Assembly (NCBI GenBank): GCA_022842805.1
Contig: JALHOX010000001.1
Coordinates: 406 to 47,160, forward strand
DNA from: Phycisphaerae bacterium
GTDB lineage: Bacteria > Planctomycetota > Phycisphaerae > UBA1845 > Fen-1342
Length of the DNA: 46,755 nt
Direction: 5' to 3'
The notes under the pieces were generated by a model. The model worked only from the letters and a program-made list of their open reading frames with translations. It did no database searches and was not told where the DNA came from. Below are positions 1 through 7,668 of this stretch, one piece after another; position 1 is the first letter of the stretch; each line of letters starts with the position of its first letter. The translations under genes and the position numbers were made by a program.

Positions 1-1348
1 CCACCCCGCCGTCGGCGTGCATCGCCATGCCCAGCGTGTTGGGCAGCGTCACCCAATCGACCGCGTCGGCGTACATCGCCAGATACCAATCGCTGATGGC
101 ACGCGGCGCGATGCCGCTGATCAAGGCAAAATTGCCGGTCACCATCAGCCGCTGAATGTGATGGCCGAAGCCGTTTTCGCGGACTTCGCTCAGGCAGTGA
201 CGCATGCAATTCATGTCGGTGTCGGCGGTCCAGTAAAACCCGGGCAGGCGGCCATGTTGATCGAGCGCGTTGCGAGTGGCGTAGTCCGGGCCGATGTGCC
301 AGTACACGCCGCGAATGAACTCGCGCCAGCCGATGACCTGGCGCACAAATCCTTCGACACAGTTGAGCGGCACGCGCCCGGCTTCGTAGGCCCGCAGCGC
401 CTTGCTCACGACCTCGCGCGGGTTCAACAGCTTCAAGTTGAGCGGCGTCGAAAGCAGCGAGTGATAGAGAAAAGGCTCGCGCTCCCACATCGCGTCCTGA
501 TGATCGCCGAAGCGAGGCAGGCGGCTGTCGATGAAGTGTTCCAGCTCGCGCAGCGCCGCGGCGCGCGTCACCGGCCAGCGAAAACGGGTCAGCGTGCCCG
601 GGGCATCGGGAAAGCGGCGCTCGACGAGCGCCATCACCTGGCGGGTGATCTCGTCCGGCTCGTGCATTGGCGGCGGCGGCGGCTTCGGTGCGGTCTTAAA
701 CGCGGCGCGATTGTCTGCGTCGTAGTTCCATTTTCCGCCGATCGGGCCGCCTTCGGCATCCACGAGTATGCCGAGCCTGCGGCGTTTCTCGCGATAGAAG
801 TACTCCATCACCAATTGCCGCCGGCCCGCGGCCCAGCCCGCGAACTGGTCGTGCGTCGTCAGGAAATGGGCGTCTTCCAGCAGGTCCAGCGGAGTGTTCG
901 CGAGCTTCGCGGCTTTTTGCAGTTGCGTGAGCACGCCCCACTCGCCCGGCCATGTGCAGCGCAGCCGCGCGGGGCGCAGCAGGTCGACGGCGCGGCGAAT
1001 CTCGCGCTCAAACGACTGCTGGTTGTCCGCGTCGTCGAGCGCGATGTAATGAAGGCGAACACCGCGCGCTTGCAGGTCAACCGCGAAATGCCGCATCGCC
1101 GCGAGGAAGACGGTGGTCCGCTGCTTCGACGACCAGACCCGGGTCGATTCTTCGGCCACTTCCATCATCAGCACGGCGTCGCGGGCCGGGTCGAGTTCGC
1201 GAATCAACGGCGCGTCGGCATCGAGCTGGTCGCCCAGCACGATCGTCAGATTGCGCACCGGGCCGGCGATGCGCCGCCGCGCAAGGTTGTCGCCCGTTTC
1301 GAGCGCCTTGGGCGCTGCGGCGGACTTGCTTTCGGCGTGGCGCGGCAT
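1..1348 (-). CDS. Cryptochrome/photolyase-related protein (DPRP family, FeS-BCP type), 3' end cut by window
   Basis: Reading leftward from ATG at 1348 gives 449 open residues with no stop before the window edge, so the C-terminus lies outside. An N-terminal LGDQLD motif, KWNYDADNR near the middle, GWREFIRGVYW, HHIQRLMVTGNFAL and LPNTLGM match the deoxyribodipyrimidine photolyase-related family (PF04244). This family includes the iron-sulfur (6-4) photolyases such as Agrobacterium PhrB, which repair UV photoproducts using FAD, a lumazine antenna and a 4Fe-4S cluster. A Cys in the MNCM motif (about residue 381) may be one cluster ligand; the C-x2-C...C ligands expected near the C-terminus would lie beyond position 1. 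It follows the small membrane protein by 6 bases and is probably the last gene of the leftward light-response operon. Family assignment is firm; cluster content is inferred. Confidence 0.93.
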   Translation of the reverse strand, partial: MPRHAESKSAAAPKALETGDNLARRRIAGPVRNLTIVLGDQLDADAPLIRELDPARDAVLMMEVAEESTRVWSSKQRTTVFLAAMRHFAVDLQARGVRLHYIALDDADNQQSFEREIRRAVDLLRPARLRCTWPGEWGVLTQLQKAAKLANTPLDLLEDAHFLTTHDQFAGWAAGRRQLVMEYFYREKRRRLGILVDAEGGPIGGKWNYDADNRAAFKTAPKPPPPPMHEPDEITRQVMALVERRFPDAPGTLTRFRWPVTRAAALRELEHFIDSRLPRFGDHQDAMWEREPFLYHSLLSTPLNLKLLNPREVVSKALRAYEAGRVPLNCVEGFVRQVIGWREFIRGVYWHIGPDYATRNALDQHGRLPGFYWTADTDMNCMRHCLSEVRENGFGHHIQRLMVTGNFALISGIAPRAISDWYLAMYADAVDWVTLPNTLGMAMHADGGV

Positions 1349-1354
1349 GGTCGA

Positions 1355-1795
1355 TCAGATCTCCGACGATGTGGAGCGCAGCATCGTGAGCGCGATGGCG
1401 CCGCGAATCGTCCAGGCCGCCGTTCGAATCCAATTTGTCGCAACCAGTCGCGCCGCGGTCGCCCCGTCGAAGCCGCGCCCCAGCCGCTCGTGGTCGGGAA
1501 CCTGCACGAGGGCCGTCGAAAGCCAATTCACCGCGACCAGCGTCAATCCGACATAAGCCAGAATGCGCACGGACTTTCCCAGCGGCGTGGTTGCGATCGC
1601 GATCGCGGTGATCAGCTCGATCGCCATCAGCGGCGCCACGATCCAGGTCGTGCGCATCTGATGAGACCGTTCGTAGGCCACAAACGCACTCTCGCCCACG
1701 GCCGCGAAGAGCGGATAGTGCACGAGTTGCACGAACCAGATCAGCCCGGCCATCATCAGCGTGCTTGCGGCGTGCAACTCGAAGACCCAGCGCAT
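1355..1795 (-). CDS. Small integral membrane protein, unknown function
   Basis: 146 residues with about four hydrophobic segments: near residues 6-26 (ASTLMMAGLIWFVQL), 50-72, 77-95 and 125-140. I chose ATG at 1795 because AGGAGAAG sits 5 bases upstream; an in-frame ATG at 1828 would add 11 residues but has no comparable ribosome binding site. No catalytic motif is visible. The stop is 6 bases from the start of the photolyase gene, so the two are almost certainly cotranscribed. Small membrane proteins of this sort are common next to photolyase genes, but I cannot name a function. A role in the membrane response to photo-oxidative stress is only guilt by association. Confidence 0.8.
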   Translation of the reverse strand: MRWVFELHAASTLMMAGLIWFVQLVHYPLFAAVGESAFVAYERSHQMRTTWIVAPLMAIELITAIAIATTPLGKSVRILAYVGLTLVAVNWLSTALVQVPDHERLGRGFDGATAARLVATNWIRTAAWTIRGAIALTMLRSTSSEI

Positions 1796-1894
1796 CGCAA
1801 CTTCTCCTGGAACCACATCTGCTTTCATTCAGAGCCACCGCCGGCCGTCGGGCGCGCGGGGGAGCGGTCGTGTCACTGTCGCACGGCCGCGTCC

Positions 1895-2944
1895 TTACGA
1901 CTGCGGCTCAGATTGACTCGCCTGGCGGGCGATGGAGGCGTAGTCGGGTCGATCGGCGGCGTCGGCCAGCGGGCGGGCGAAGACGACCTGGCCGCGATGC
2001 AGAACAAACACGCCGCCGAGTTGGAGGCCGTCGCCGTCGAGCGGGCCGATCCAGTTTCCGCGCAGCGTGGCGGCGACGCCGCGGGCCCAGACACGTGGGC
2101 CAAAGAGTTGCATCGCGCTGCCGCGAGCCAGCCCGAATGCGCGATACAGCCTGCGCGACGGATCACTGACAAAGTCCGCGGCGAGCAGCCCTGCGCCGCG
2201 CAGATAGGCGGCGCTCTTGGCGGCGTCGGACATCAACACCGGCGCCAGTTCGACGCCGGCGTCTCGAATGGCCGCGTGCTGGCGCGCCAGATCGTGGGCC
2301 GCCTCGACGCAGAATGTGCAGCCGGTGTGCCGCAGGAAGACGAGCATCAGCGGGCGCTCGCGGCTCAGCTCGGCCAGCGTCGCGCCGCTCGATGTGCGTG
2401 TTTCCCGCAGGATGGCGTCGCGATTCGCCGTGTTGCGGGCGATCGCCATGCGCTGCTCGGTCGCGGCGGCCCGCCAGGCACCGCGCAGGATCAGCGTGAA
2501 GGGGACCCACCAGATCAGATCGTTGGTGAGGATCGTCGCGCCAAACGCCCACGGAAACTCGCCGCGGGTCGCGGAGAGCAGAAACCCGATCGGCCCGAAG
2601 ATTTTGCCCAGCAAGCCGACGAGCACAATGGGCCAGTGGGTGTAGGGGGCGGTCGCGGCGCAGGCGTAGCCGATGCCGTAAACGCCGACGATCATGCCGA
2701 CGCACTGCCAGATGCCGGGGTAATTCGGGCGGACCGCGCCGAGCCAGTCAAAGAGGGCGTTGGGGAAAAAGATGACGAACGCGCCCCACAGCAGGTTGTA
2801 GGCGGCGCCGAGCAGCAGAACGGTCGACATCCAGCTGGGCGCGACCGTGGCTTGCCAATCCGGTGCGTCGCGGTTCGCGGAGCGCTCGTCCGCGGCAGAG
2901 GAGAGCGCCGGCGGGTCGCGGTGTTCGATCGCGGGGGAGGGCAT
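1895..2944 (-). CDS. Membrane-anchored SelL/AhpC-TSA-like thiol-redox protein
   Basis: 349 residues in two parts. Residues about 40-155 form four predicted membrane spans (for example STVLLLGAAYNLLWGAFVIF and GIWQCVGMIVGVYGIGYACA). The C-terminal half is a thioredoxin-fold domain with LVFLRHTGCTFCVEA, a C-x2-C redox pair at about Cys209/Cys212, as in SelL-related and PRXL2/AhpC-TSA_2-like proteins, which reduce peroxides or disulfides. An in-frame ATG at 2998 would add 18 residues, but that stretch uses rare AGA codons and overlaps a purine-rich AAAGAAG resembling the ribosome binding site of the ATG at 2944. It lies between the hydrolase and the small membrane protein on the same strand. The fusion of a four-helix membrane module to a CxxC domain suggests redox work at the membrane; that is inference. 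Confidence 0.85.
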   Translation of the reverse strand: MPSPAIEHRDPPALSSAADERSANRDAPDWQATVAPSWMSTVLLLGAAYNLLWGAFVIFFPNALFDWLGAVRPNYPGIWQCVGMIVGVYGIGYACAATAPYTHWPIVLVGLLGKIFGPIGFLLSATRGEFPWAFGATILTNDLIWWVPFTLILRGAWRAAATEQRMAIARNTANRDAILRETRTSSGATLAELSRERPLMLVFLRHTGCTFCVEAAHDLARQHAAIRDAGVELAPVLMSDAAKSAAYLRGAGLLAADFVSDPSRRLYRAFGLARGSAMQLFGPRVWARGVAATLRGNWIGPLDGDGLQLGGVFVLHRGQVVFARPLADAADRPDYASIARQASQSEPQS

Positions 2945-3019
2945 GTTTCTTCTTTCGCGTTGGGGCGCGATCGCTTGATCCAGGTGCGTCGTGTTCATCG
3001 GCCTGCGAGCCGGAGGCCG

Positions 3020-4486
3020 CTACTTGCGGCGCTGCGAGAGCAGCCATTCGACGATCTCGGGTGTCACGTCGCCGATCGAGAGCGTGTGGCCGCGATCGGG
3101 GAGCTCGATGATCGAGAGCGCCAGACCGCCGTCCACCGCCGTGCGCGCGTCGCGCAGCAGCGATTGCGGCGGCACGATCGCATCGAGCATCGGCACGTAG
3201 AGCCGTGTCGGCGTGGTGCCCGTGAGCGAGGCCCAGTCGCGCCCGCCGGCGACGATGCAGGCCGCGGCGATGCGGTCGGCGTAAAGGCGCCGCACCTGCA
3301 GCGCCACGCCGCCGCCCAGCGAGTGGCCCAGCACATAGATGCGCGCGGGGTCGATCGCGTATTCCGTCGCCATCAACTCGAGCAGGGCGTCGAAGTTGGT
3401 GATGTTCAGCAGAAAGCCGGTCGACTCCGGCGTGACGACGATCGCCCCGCCGGCCAGCGCGGCCCGCAGCAGTGCGCCATTTCCGTACGCCTCGAAGAAC
3501 ATTTGCTCGTCGCCGCCGGCGCCGTGAAAGGCCACGATGAGCGGATGCGGCGTGTCGCCCGCGGCGCTGGGCGGAGCGGCGATGCGGATCGGGGCGCGAT
3601 TCTCCGACAGCCCCCGCGGCCGCCAGTAATCGCCGACGCGTCGACGGTACGGATTTTCGCCGGCGCAGATCCGGGTCACCTCCGACTCCAGCTCTCGCTC
3701 AAGCAGCGCCAGATCGGCCCGAGATTCGGCAGTCCGATTGGGGTCGGGCTGTTCCTGAAAGAGGTCGATCCGCGCGTCGCAGACAAATCGGGCGGTGGCC
3801 GGGGCGGCGTTATCGCCGCAAGACTTCAGTCGCTCGCGCCAGGCGGCGCGGGCCTGCGCCGGTGCTTTGGCGACGACGTTCCATCGCGGGCCGCGAAGGC
3901 TCGCTCCGTTAGCGACGTCGATGAACCAGATTTCGTAGTTGCCGGTCGCCGTCGGCGTGCCGGACAGCTCGATCCGCACCGGGCCGCCGTCGAAGTCGGC
4001 GGGGCCGATCGACTTTCGGCCGGTCGCGAGGCTCGCGCCCGCTGCATCGCGCACTTCGACGCGCAGGTCGAGCGGGGCGGTGCTGTCGGTGGGCCAGGCG
4101 TAAAGCAGCGACAGGTCGATAGAAATCGATTCGGTGACGCCCAGCACACCGACCGCCGGTCGAATGCGGGTCTTCATGGCCCGCAGGCGGCGCAATGAAT
4201 CCGCTTTCGCGCCATCCGGCTCGAAAATGTCATTCAAACGATCAATCTTCTCAATCGCCGTGCCAAACTGCCCGCGGAAAAAGTCGAGCGTCGCCGCGTC
4301 GAAGCGGCGATTCAGGTCGGCGACGTCGACCGACGCCGGGCGGGCGGCGTAGAGCGCGTCGAACCGTTCGTACGATTGGGCCAGGTCGTCGCGCGTGGGT
4401 AGTTCGAGCGGCGGCGCGACGCACGCGGCGCTGACAAATGTGGCCAGCGCGGCCACGGTGTGTACCGCAAAGCGAGGGTGAGGCAT
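3020..4486 (-). CDS. Secreted alpha/beta hydrolase (PHB-depolymerase/feruloyl-esterase-like)
   Basis: 488 residues. The start at 4486 is chosen because AGAGGA lies 7 bases upstream and the product begins with a signal-like segment ending FVSAAC, a weak lipobox. About 280 N-terminal residues have no recognised domain. The C-terminal part is an alpha/beta hydrolase: LIVAFHGAGG forms the oxyanion region, GHSLGG carries the nucleophile Ser389, LDAIVP the Asp (about 435) and DRGHTL the His (about 467). This layout fits the esterase/PHB-depolymerase family, so an exported esterase is likely; the substrate is unknown. It sits between folE and the SelL-like gene on the same strand. A longer reading frame upstream to 4645 exists but overlaps folE and is not credible as a start. 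Confidence 0.88.
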   Translation of the reverse strand: MPHPRFAVHTVAALATFVSAACVAPPLELPTRDDLAQSYERFDALYAARPASVDVADLNRRFDAATLDFFRGQFGTAIEKIDRLNDIFEPDGAKADSLRRLRAMKTRIRPAVGVLGVTESISIDLSLLYAWPTDSTAPLDLRVEVRDAAGASLATGRKSIGPADFDGGPVRIELSGTPTATGNYEIWFIDVANGASLRGPRWNVVAKAPAQARAAWRERLKSCGDNAAPATARFVCDARIDLFQEQPDPNRTAESRADLALLERELESEVTRICAGENPYRRRVGDYWRPRGLSENRAPIRIAAPPSAAGDTPHPLIVAFHGAGGDEQMFFEAYGNGALLRAALAGGAIVVTPESTGFLLNITNFDALLELMATEYAIDPARIYVLGHSLGGGVALQVRRLYADRIAAACIVAGGRDWASLTGTTPTRLYVPMLDAIVPPQSLLRDARTAVDGGLALSIIELPDRGHTLSIGDVTPEIVEWLLSQRRK

Positions 4487-4577
4487 GCGATTCCTCTGCA
4501 GATGAGCGGCGACGCGAGTGTTCGGCCTGTTCGCTCGTGCGGCGAATGCTACAGCCCGTGGGCCGGGCCGCGGCGAA

Positions 4578-5300
4578 TCAGCAACCCGCGCTGCGCGGGC
4601 GGACCAGTTGCATGATTTCTGCGCGAGCGGCGGCATCATCGGCATACAGCCCGCGGAAGGCGCTGGTGATGGTCATGGCGCCGGGCTTGGCCACGCCGCG
4701 CATCCGCATGCATAGGTGTTCGGCTTCCAGCACGATGGCGACGCCGCCGGCCTTCAGGTTCTCGAAGACGGCGTCGGCCACCTGGTTCGTGAGCCGTTCC
4801 TGCACTTGCGGCCGCTTGGCGAATTCGTCGACCGTCCGCGCCAGCTTGGACAATCCGACGATACGACCCCGGGCCGGCAGATAGGCGACGTGCGCCCGAC
4901 CGAAGAAGGGCAGCAGGTGGTGCTCGCAGCAACTGTGAAACTCGATATCGCGCACGACGACGGCCTGCTCGGAATCGTCGACGAAGGTACGCCGCAGGTG
5001 GCGGGCCGGGTCTTGGCGCAGCCCGGAGAAAAGGTCGCGATAGGCCCGCGCCACGCGGGCCGGCGTATCGAGCAGCCCGTCGCGGCTGGGGTTTTCGCCG
5101 ATGGCGATGAGGATTTCGCGTACCGCCCGTTCGATGCGCGGGAGGTCGACCGGGCGGGGTTCATCGCCGGCACGGGCTGTCGGACCATGGGAGACGCATT
5201 TATGGTCCGAGAACTCTTCCGAGATCGCCAATCGCTCGTCCAATGAGGAAACTGGGGCAGAGCTCAGGCGAAGAGCGGCAGCGGAGTCGCGGCAGGCCAT
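4578..5300 (-). CDS. folE: GTP cyclohydrolase I
   Basis: 240 residues. Converts GTP to 7,8-dihydroneopterin triphosphate in the cytoplasm, the first step of folate and pterin synthesis. The zinc site is intact: HSCCEHH supplies Cys125 and His128 and EHLCMRMRG supplies Cys197; GRAHVAYLP and LSKLAR are also family-typical. The start at 5300 is preceded by GGGAG at good spacing; the first 50 residues are poorly conserved. It is the first gene of a leftward set ending in a photolyase. folE recurs in LitR/CarH-controlled light-response clusters of other bacteria, perhaps because photolyases and cryptochromes use pterin or flavin cofactors. That explanation is inference; the enzyme identity is firm. 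Confidence 0.97.
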   Translation of the reverse strand: MACRDSAAALRLSSAPVSSLDERLAISEEFSDHKCVSHGPTARAGDEPRPVDLPRIERAVREILIAIGENPSRDGLLDTPARVARAYRDLFSGLRQDPARHLRRTFVDDSEQAVVVRDIEFHSCCEHHLLPFFGRAHVAYLPARGRIVGLSKLARTVDEFAKRPQVQERLTNQVADAVFENLKAGGVAIVLEAEHLCMRMRGVAKPGAMTITSAFRGLYADDAAARAEIMQLVRPRSAGC

Positions 5301-5532
5301 AGAAGGCTCCCAATGCTTGCGGTAAAATCGATCAAATCGTTCAATTCCTGGCCGAGTATAGGCGTGAGTTGAACGGAGTCTATGTGAACGTTTTCAATTT
5401 GCGCAGAAAGATGGGCCGTGGAATCGGCGTGGAAAGATTTATTGAGTCTTTGGGTTGGTGATTTCGCACACTCCGCCTAGGATAGTAAATCGTTCAGAAC
5501 GGGCAACGCCCGACGGGCGTGAGGTACATGCG
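5301..5532. promoter_or_regulatory. Divergent regulatory region between folE and the CarH-like regulator
   Basis: 232 bases without a gene, noticeably richer in A/T than the flanks. Rightward, TTGGTG (5455-5460), 17 bases, TAGGAT (5478-5483) is a plausible sigma-70-type promoter for the regulator gene. The motif CGTTCA or its complement occurs four times: 5338-5343, 5370-5375 (TGAACG), 5385-5390 (TGAACG) and 5491-5496. The last is part of an 11-base perfect palindrome, CGTTCAGAACG (5491-5501), just downstream of the -10. Such repeated half-sites suit a MerR-like regulator controlling both directions. Binding is not shown. Confidence 0.5.
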
Positions 5533-6426
5533 ATGAACCGGACCGCTCTGTCTCCGAAAGAAATGGCCGAGGCGATTGGCGTCAGCGAATCGTCTCTCAA
5601 GCGCTGGGCCGATGGCGGGTTAATCCGCGTCGCCCGGACAGCCGGAGGTCATCGCCGGATCAGCCTGCCCGAGGCAGTTCGATTCGTCCGCGAGCAGGGC
5701 ATCCCGATCGTGCGGCCCGAGTTGCTCGGCCTGCCCGAAGTGTCCAGTCTGCAACTCGAGCTCCAGCGAGCCGGCAGCGAGACCGATCGCCTCTACGACT
5801 TCTTGACCACCGGCCGTTCGAAAGAGGCGCGCGGCGTCGTGACGTCGGCCTATCTGCGCGGCACATCCGCCGCCCAACTGGCGGACGACATTATCGCTCC
5901 CGCCATGGCGCGCGTCGGCGATCTGTGGCGACACGATCCGGCCGGCATCTTCGTCGAGCATCGCGCTACGGACATCATGATTCAGGCGGTCAATCAGCTA
6001 AGGCTCCTGATCGAGCCGCCCGCGAACGCGCCCGAGGCGGTAGGCGGCGCGCCCGCCGGCGATCCCTACGTGCTGCCTTCACTGCTGGTGGCGACGGTGC
6101 TGACGGCGGAGGGCTATCACGCCGTTAATCTCGGCGCCAACTGTCCGACAGATTCTCTGCTGCAAGCGGCGCAGCAACACAAGGCCCGGCTGGCGTGGAT
6201 CAGCATCAGCGGCGTGACGCTCGAGCCCTTCCTGGCGCGAGACATGGTCGATTTTTCGGGCAAACTGGCGGCAATGGGGACGCGGCTGATCATTGGTGGG
6301 CGCACGCGGCCGGTCCTGCCCGCGGGTTCAGATCGACATATCCAAACCGGCGTGACGATGGCCGAGCTGGCGGCGTTCGCTCGTGGGCTGCTGGCGGCGG
6401 ACGACGCACGGCAACAAGCTTCCTAA
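5533..6426 (+). CDS. MerR-type B12-binding regulator, CarH/LitR-like, with altered cobalt-ligand motif
   Basis: 297 residues. Residues 5-50 are a MerR-type winged helix (SPKEMAEAIGVSESSLKRWADGG, continuing GGHRRI). Residues about 75-160 form the four-helix B12-cap with W132-x9-E142-H143 (WRHDPAGIFVEH), the motif with which CarH senses light through adenosylcobalamin. Residues about 172-290 are a Rossmann-type B12-binding domain (YHAVNLGANCPTD, ISISGVTL, LIIGGR). Where CarH has E-x-H-x-x-G with the cobalt-ligating His, this protein reads G-D-P-Y-V-L-P (176-182), so Tyr179 replaces His. The start is set by GAGGT 9 bases upstream of ATG 5533. It probably represses or activates the divergent folE-photolyase set and its own operon in response to light. 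Cobalamin use is uncertain given the missing ligand. Confidence 0.9.
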   Translation: MNRTALSPKEMAEAIGVSESSLKRWADGGLIRVARTAGGHRRISLPEAVRFVREQGIPIVRPELLGLPEVSSLQLELQRAGSETDRLYDFLTTGRSKEARGVVTSAYLRGTSAAQLADDIIAPAMARVGDLWRHDPAGIFVEHRATDIMIQAVNQLRLLIEPPANAPEAVGGAPAGDPYVLPSLLVATVLTAEGYHAVNLGANCPTDSLLQAAQQHKARLAWISISGVTLEPFLARDMVDFSGKLAAMGTRLIIGGRTRPVLPAGSDRHIQTGVTMAELAAFARGLLAADDARQQAS

Positions 6427-6438
6427 GGTAAAAATGCG

Positions 6439-6936
6439 ATGAGCGTCGTTCATACGCTGACGCGGATCCAGACGATCCCTCGGCCGATCGAGGAGGTCTT
6501 CGCGTTTTTCGCCGAGGCGCGAAATCTCGAAACCATCACCCCGCCATTTCTCCATTTTCACGTGCTGACGCCGGCGCCGATCGAGATGCGCAGCGGCGCC
6601 CTGATCGACTATCGCCTGCGATTGCGCGGGCTGCCGATTCGTTGGCGGACGCGGATCGAGGAGTGGCGGCCGAACGAGCGGTTTGTCGACACCCAGTTAC
6701 GCGGGCCCTACGCGCTTTGGCATCACACGCACCTGTTTCGGCAGACGCCGGCGGGCGTCGAAATGACCGACCTGGTGCGTTACGCGCTGCCGCTCGGGCC
6801 GCTCGGAGCGATCGCGCATCGACTGTTCGTGCGGCGAGATGTTGAGAACATCTTCGACTATCGCGCCAAGACCATCGCGCGCCTGTTCGGGGCGGAGTAT
6901 CCGGCGCGGAGCGGGTCGGGTGGGGGGGGGGCGTGA
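6439..6936 (+). CDS. SRPBCC (START-like, COG4276-type) domain protein
   Basis: 165 residues, a single SRPBCC/polyketide-cyclase-like fold: PRPIEEVFAFFAEARNLE at the N-terminus, FHVLTPAPIEM, RIEEWRPNERFVD and a C-terminal helix near VENIFDYRAKTIARLF. These proteins bind hydrophobic ligands in a deep pocket. The gene starts 12 bases after the regulator stop, with AAGGT upstream, so it is cotranscribed. SRPBCC proteins of this kind recur beside LitR/CarH regulators and photolyases, so a place in the light-response regulon is likely; the ligand is unknown. The 3' end contains a run of ten G (6922-6931) that encodes the final glycines, and slippage there would change only the tail. Confidence 0.88.
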   Translation: MSVVHTLTRIQTIPRPIEEVFAFFAEARNLETITPPFLHFHVLTPAPIEMRSGALIDYRLRLRGLPIRWRTRIEEWRPNERFVDTQLRGPYALWHHTHLFRQTPAGVEMTDLVRYALPLGPLGAIAHRLFVRRDVENIFDYRAKTIARLFGAEYPARSGSGGGGA

Positions 6937-7075
6937 GGTCGCAAAGCCGCGCGGGTGGGGGTGGGGCGGGCGATTTTCGTTGACCGGCGCACCGCGAACG
7001 TCGTAGACTCCGAGGCGACGCAGCCGGTCGGGCCGGTGGCTCGCGCTGCCATTTCGCGTTTCGGAGAGTGCGATC

Positions 7076-7621
7076 ATGCCGATCATTCCGCCGCTCAACC
7101 TGCGAAAATGGGTCGAAGACAATCGTCATCTGCTGAAGCCGCCGGTGGGGAACAAGTGCGTCTTTCAGGATGAGAATTTCATCATCATGGTGGTGGGCGG
7201 GCCGAATGCGCGGAAGGACTATCACGTTAACGAGACGGGCGAGTTCTTCTATCAGATCGAGGGCGACATCACGGTCGGCATCATCGACCCCGCCACCGGC
7301 AAGCCGCAGGATGTGATCATTCGCGAGGGCGAGATCTTTCTGCTGCCGCCGCTGGTGCCCCATTCGCCGCGCCGCCCGCGGAACACGGTGGGGCTGGTGG
7401 TGGAGCAGGTGCGTCAGCCGGGGATGATCGACAAGCTGCAGTGGTACAGCGACGACACCCACGAGCTGGTCTATGAGGCGCAGTTCAAGCTGGAGAACAT
7501 CCAGGAAGACCTGAAGCGGATCATGGAAGAGTTTTGGGCGAAGCCGGAGCTGCGTCGGTGCAAGAGCACGGGCAGCATCATCGCGCCGCCGACGGAGGCG
7601 CTGCCGCCGCCGCCGCGATGA
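7076..7621 (+). CDS. 3-hydroxyanthranilate 3,4-dioxygenase
   Basis: 181 residues, a small cupin. Opens 3-hydroxyanthranilate with O2 to 2-amino-3-carboxymuconate semialdehyde, a quinolinate/NAD precursor. The catalytic iron ligands His50 and Glu56 (DYHVNETGEFFYQ) and His96 (PHSPRRP) are present. Bacterial homologues from Ralstonia/Cupriavidus also carry a rubredoxin-like second iron site with four Cys. Here the matching positions read Ser125, Thr128, Cys162 and Thr165 (WYSDDT and RRCKST), so that site is lost, as in vertebrate enzymes. The start has GGAGAG upstream. No other kynurenine-pathway gene lies in the window; the next gene, a lipoprotein, begins at or just after the stop. Symbols in use include nbaC and haao; I leave the field blank. 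Confidence 0.93.
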   Translation: MPIIPPLNLRKWVEDNRHLLKPPVGNKCVFQDENFIIMVVGGPNARKDYHVNETGEFFYQIEGDITVGIIDPATGKPQDVIIREGEIFLLPPLVPHSPRRPRNTVGLVVEQVRQPGMIDKLQWYSDDTHELVYEAQFKLENIQEDLKRIMEEFWAKPELRRCKSTGSIIAPPTEALPPPPR

Positions 7622-7668
7622 GTCGGCGGAGCGCGAACGCCGCATTTGATGTTTCGGGGAGCGCAGCG

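Noticed and set aside
17..4198. 1393-residue plus-strand ORF spanning the photolyase-to-hydrolase region
   Set aside because: It is antisense to five genes with clear families; its sequence is Arg/Ala/Gly/His-rich and lacks domain order. Long stop-free antisense frames are expected at this GC content.
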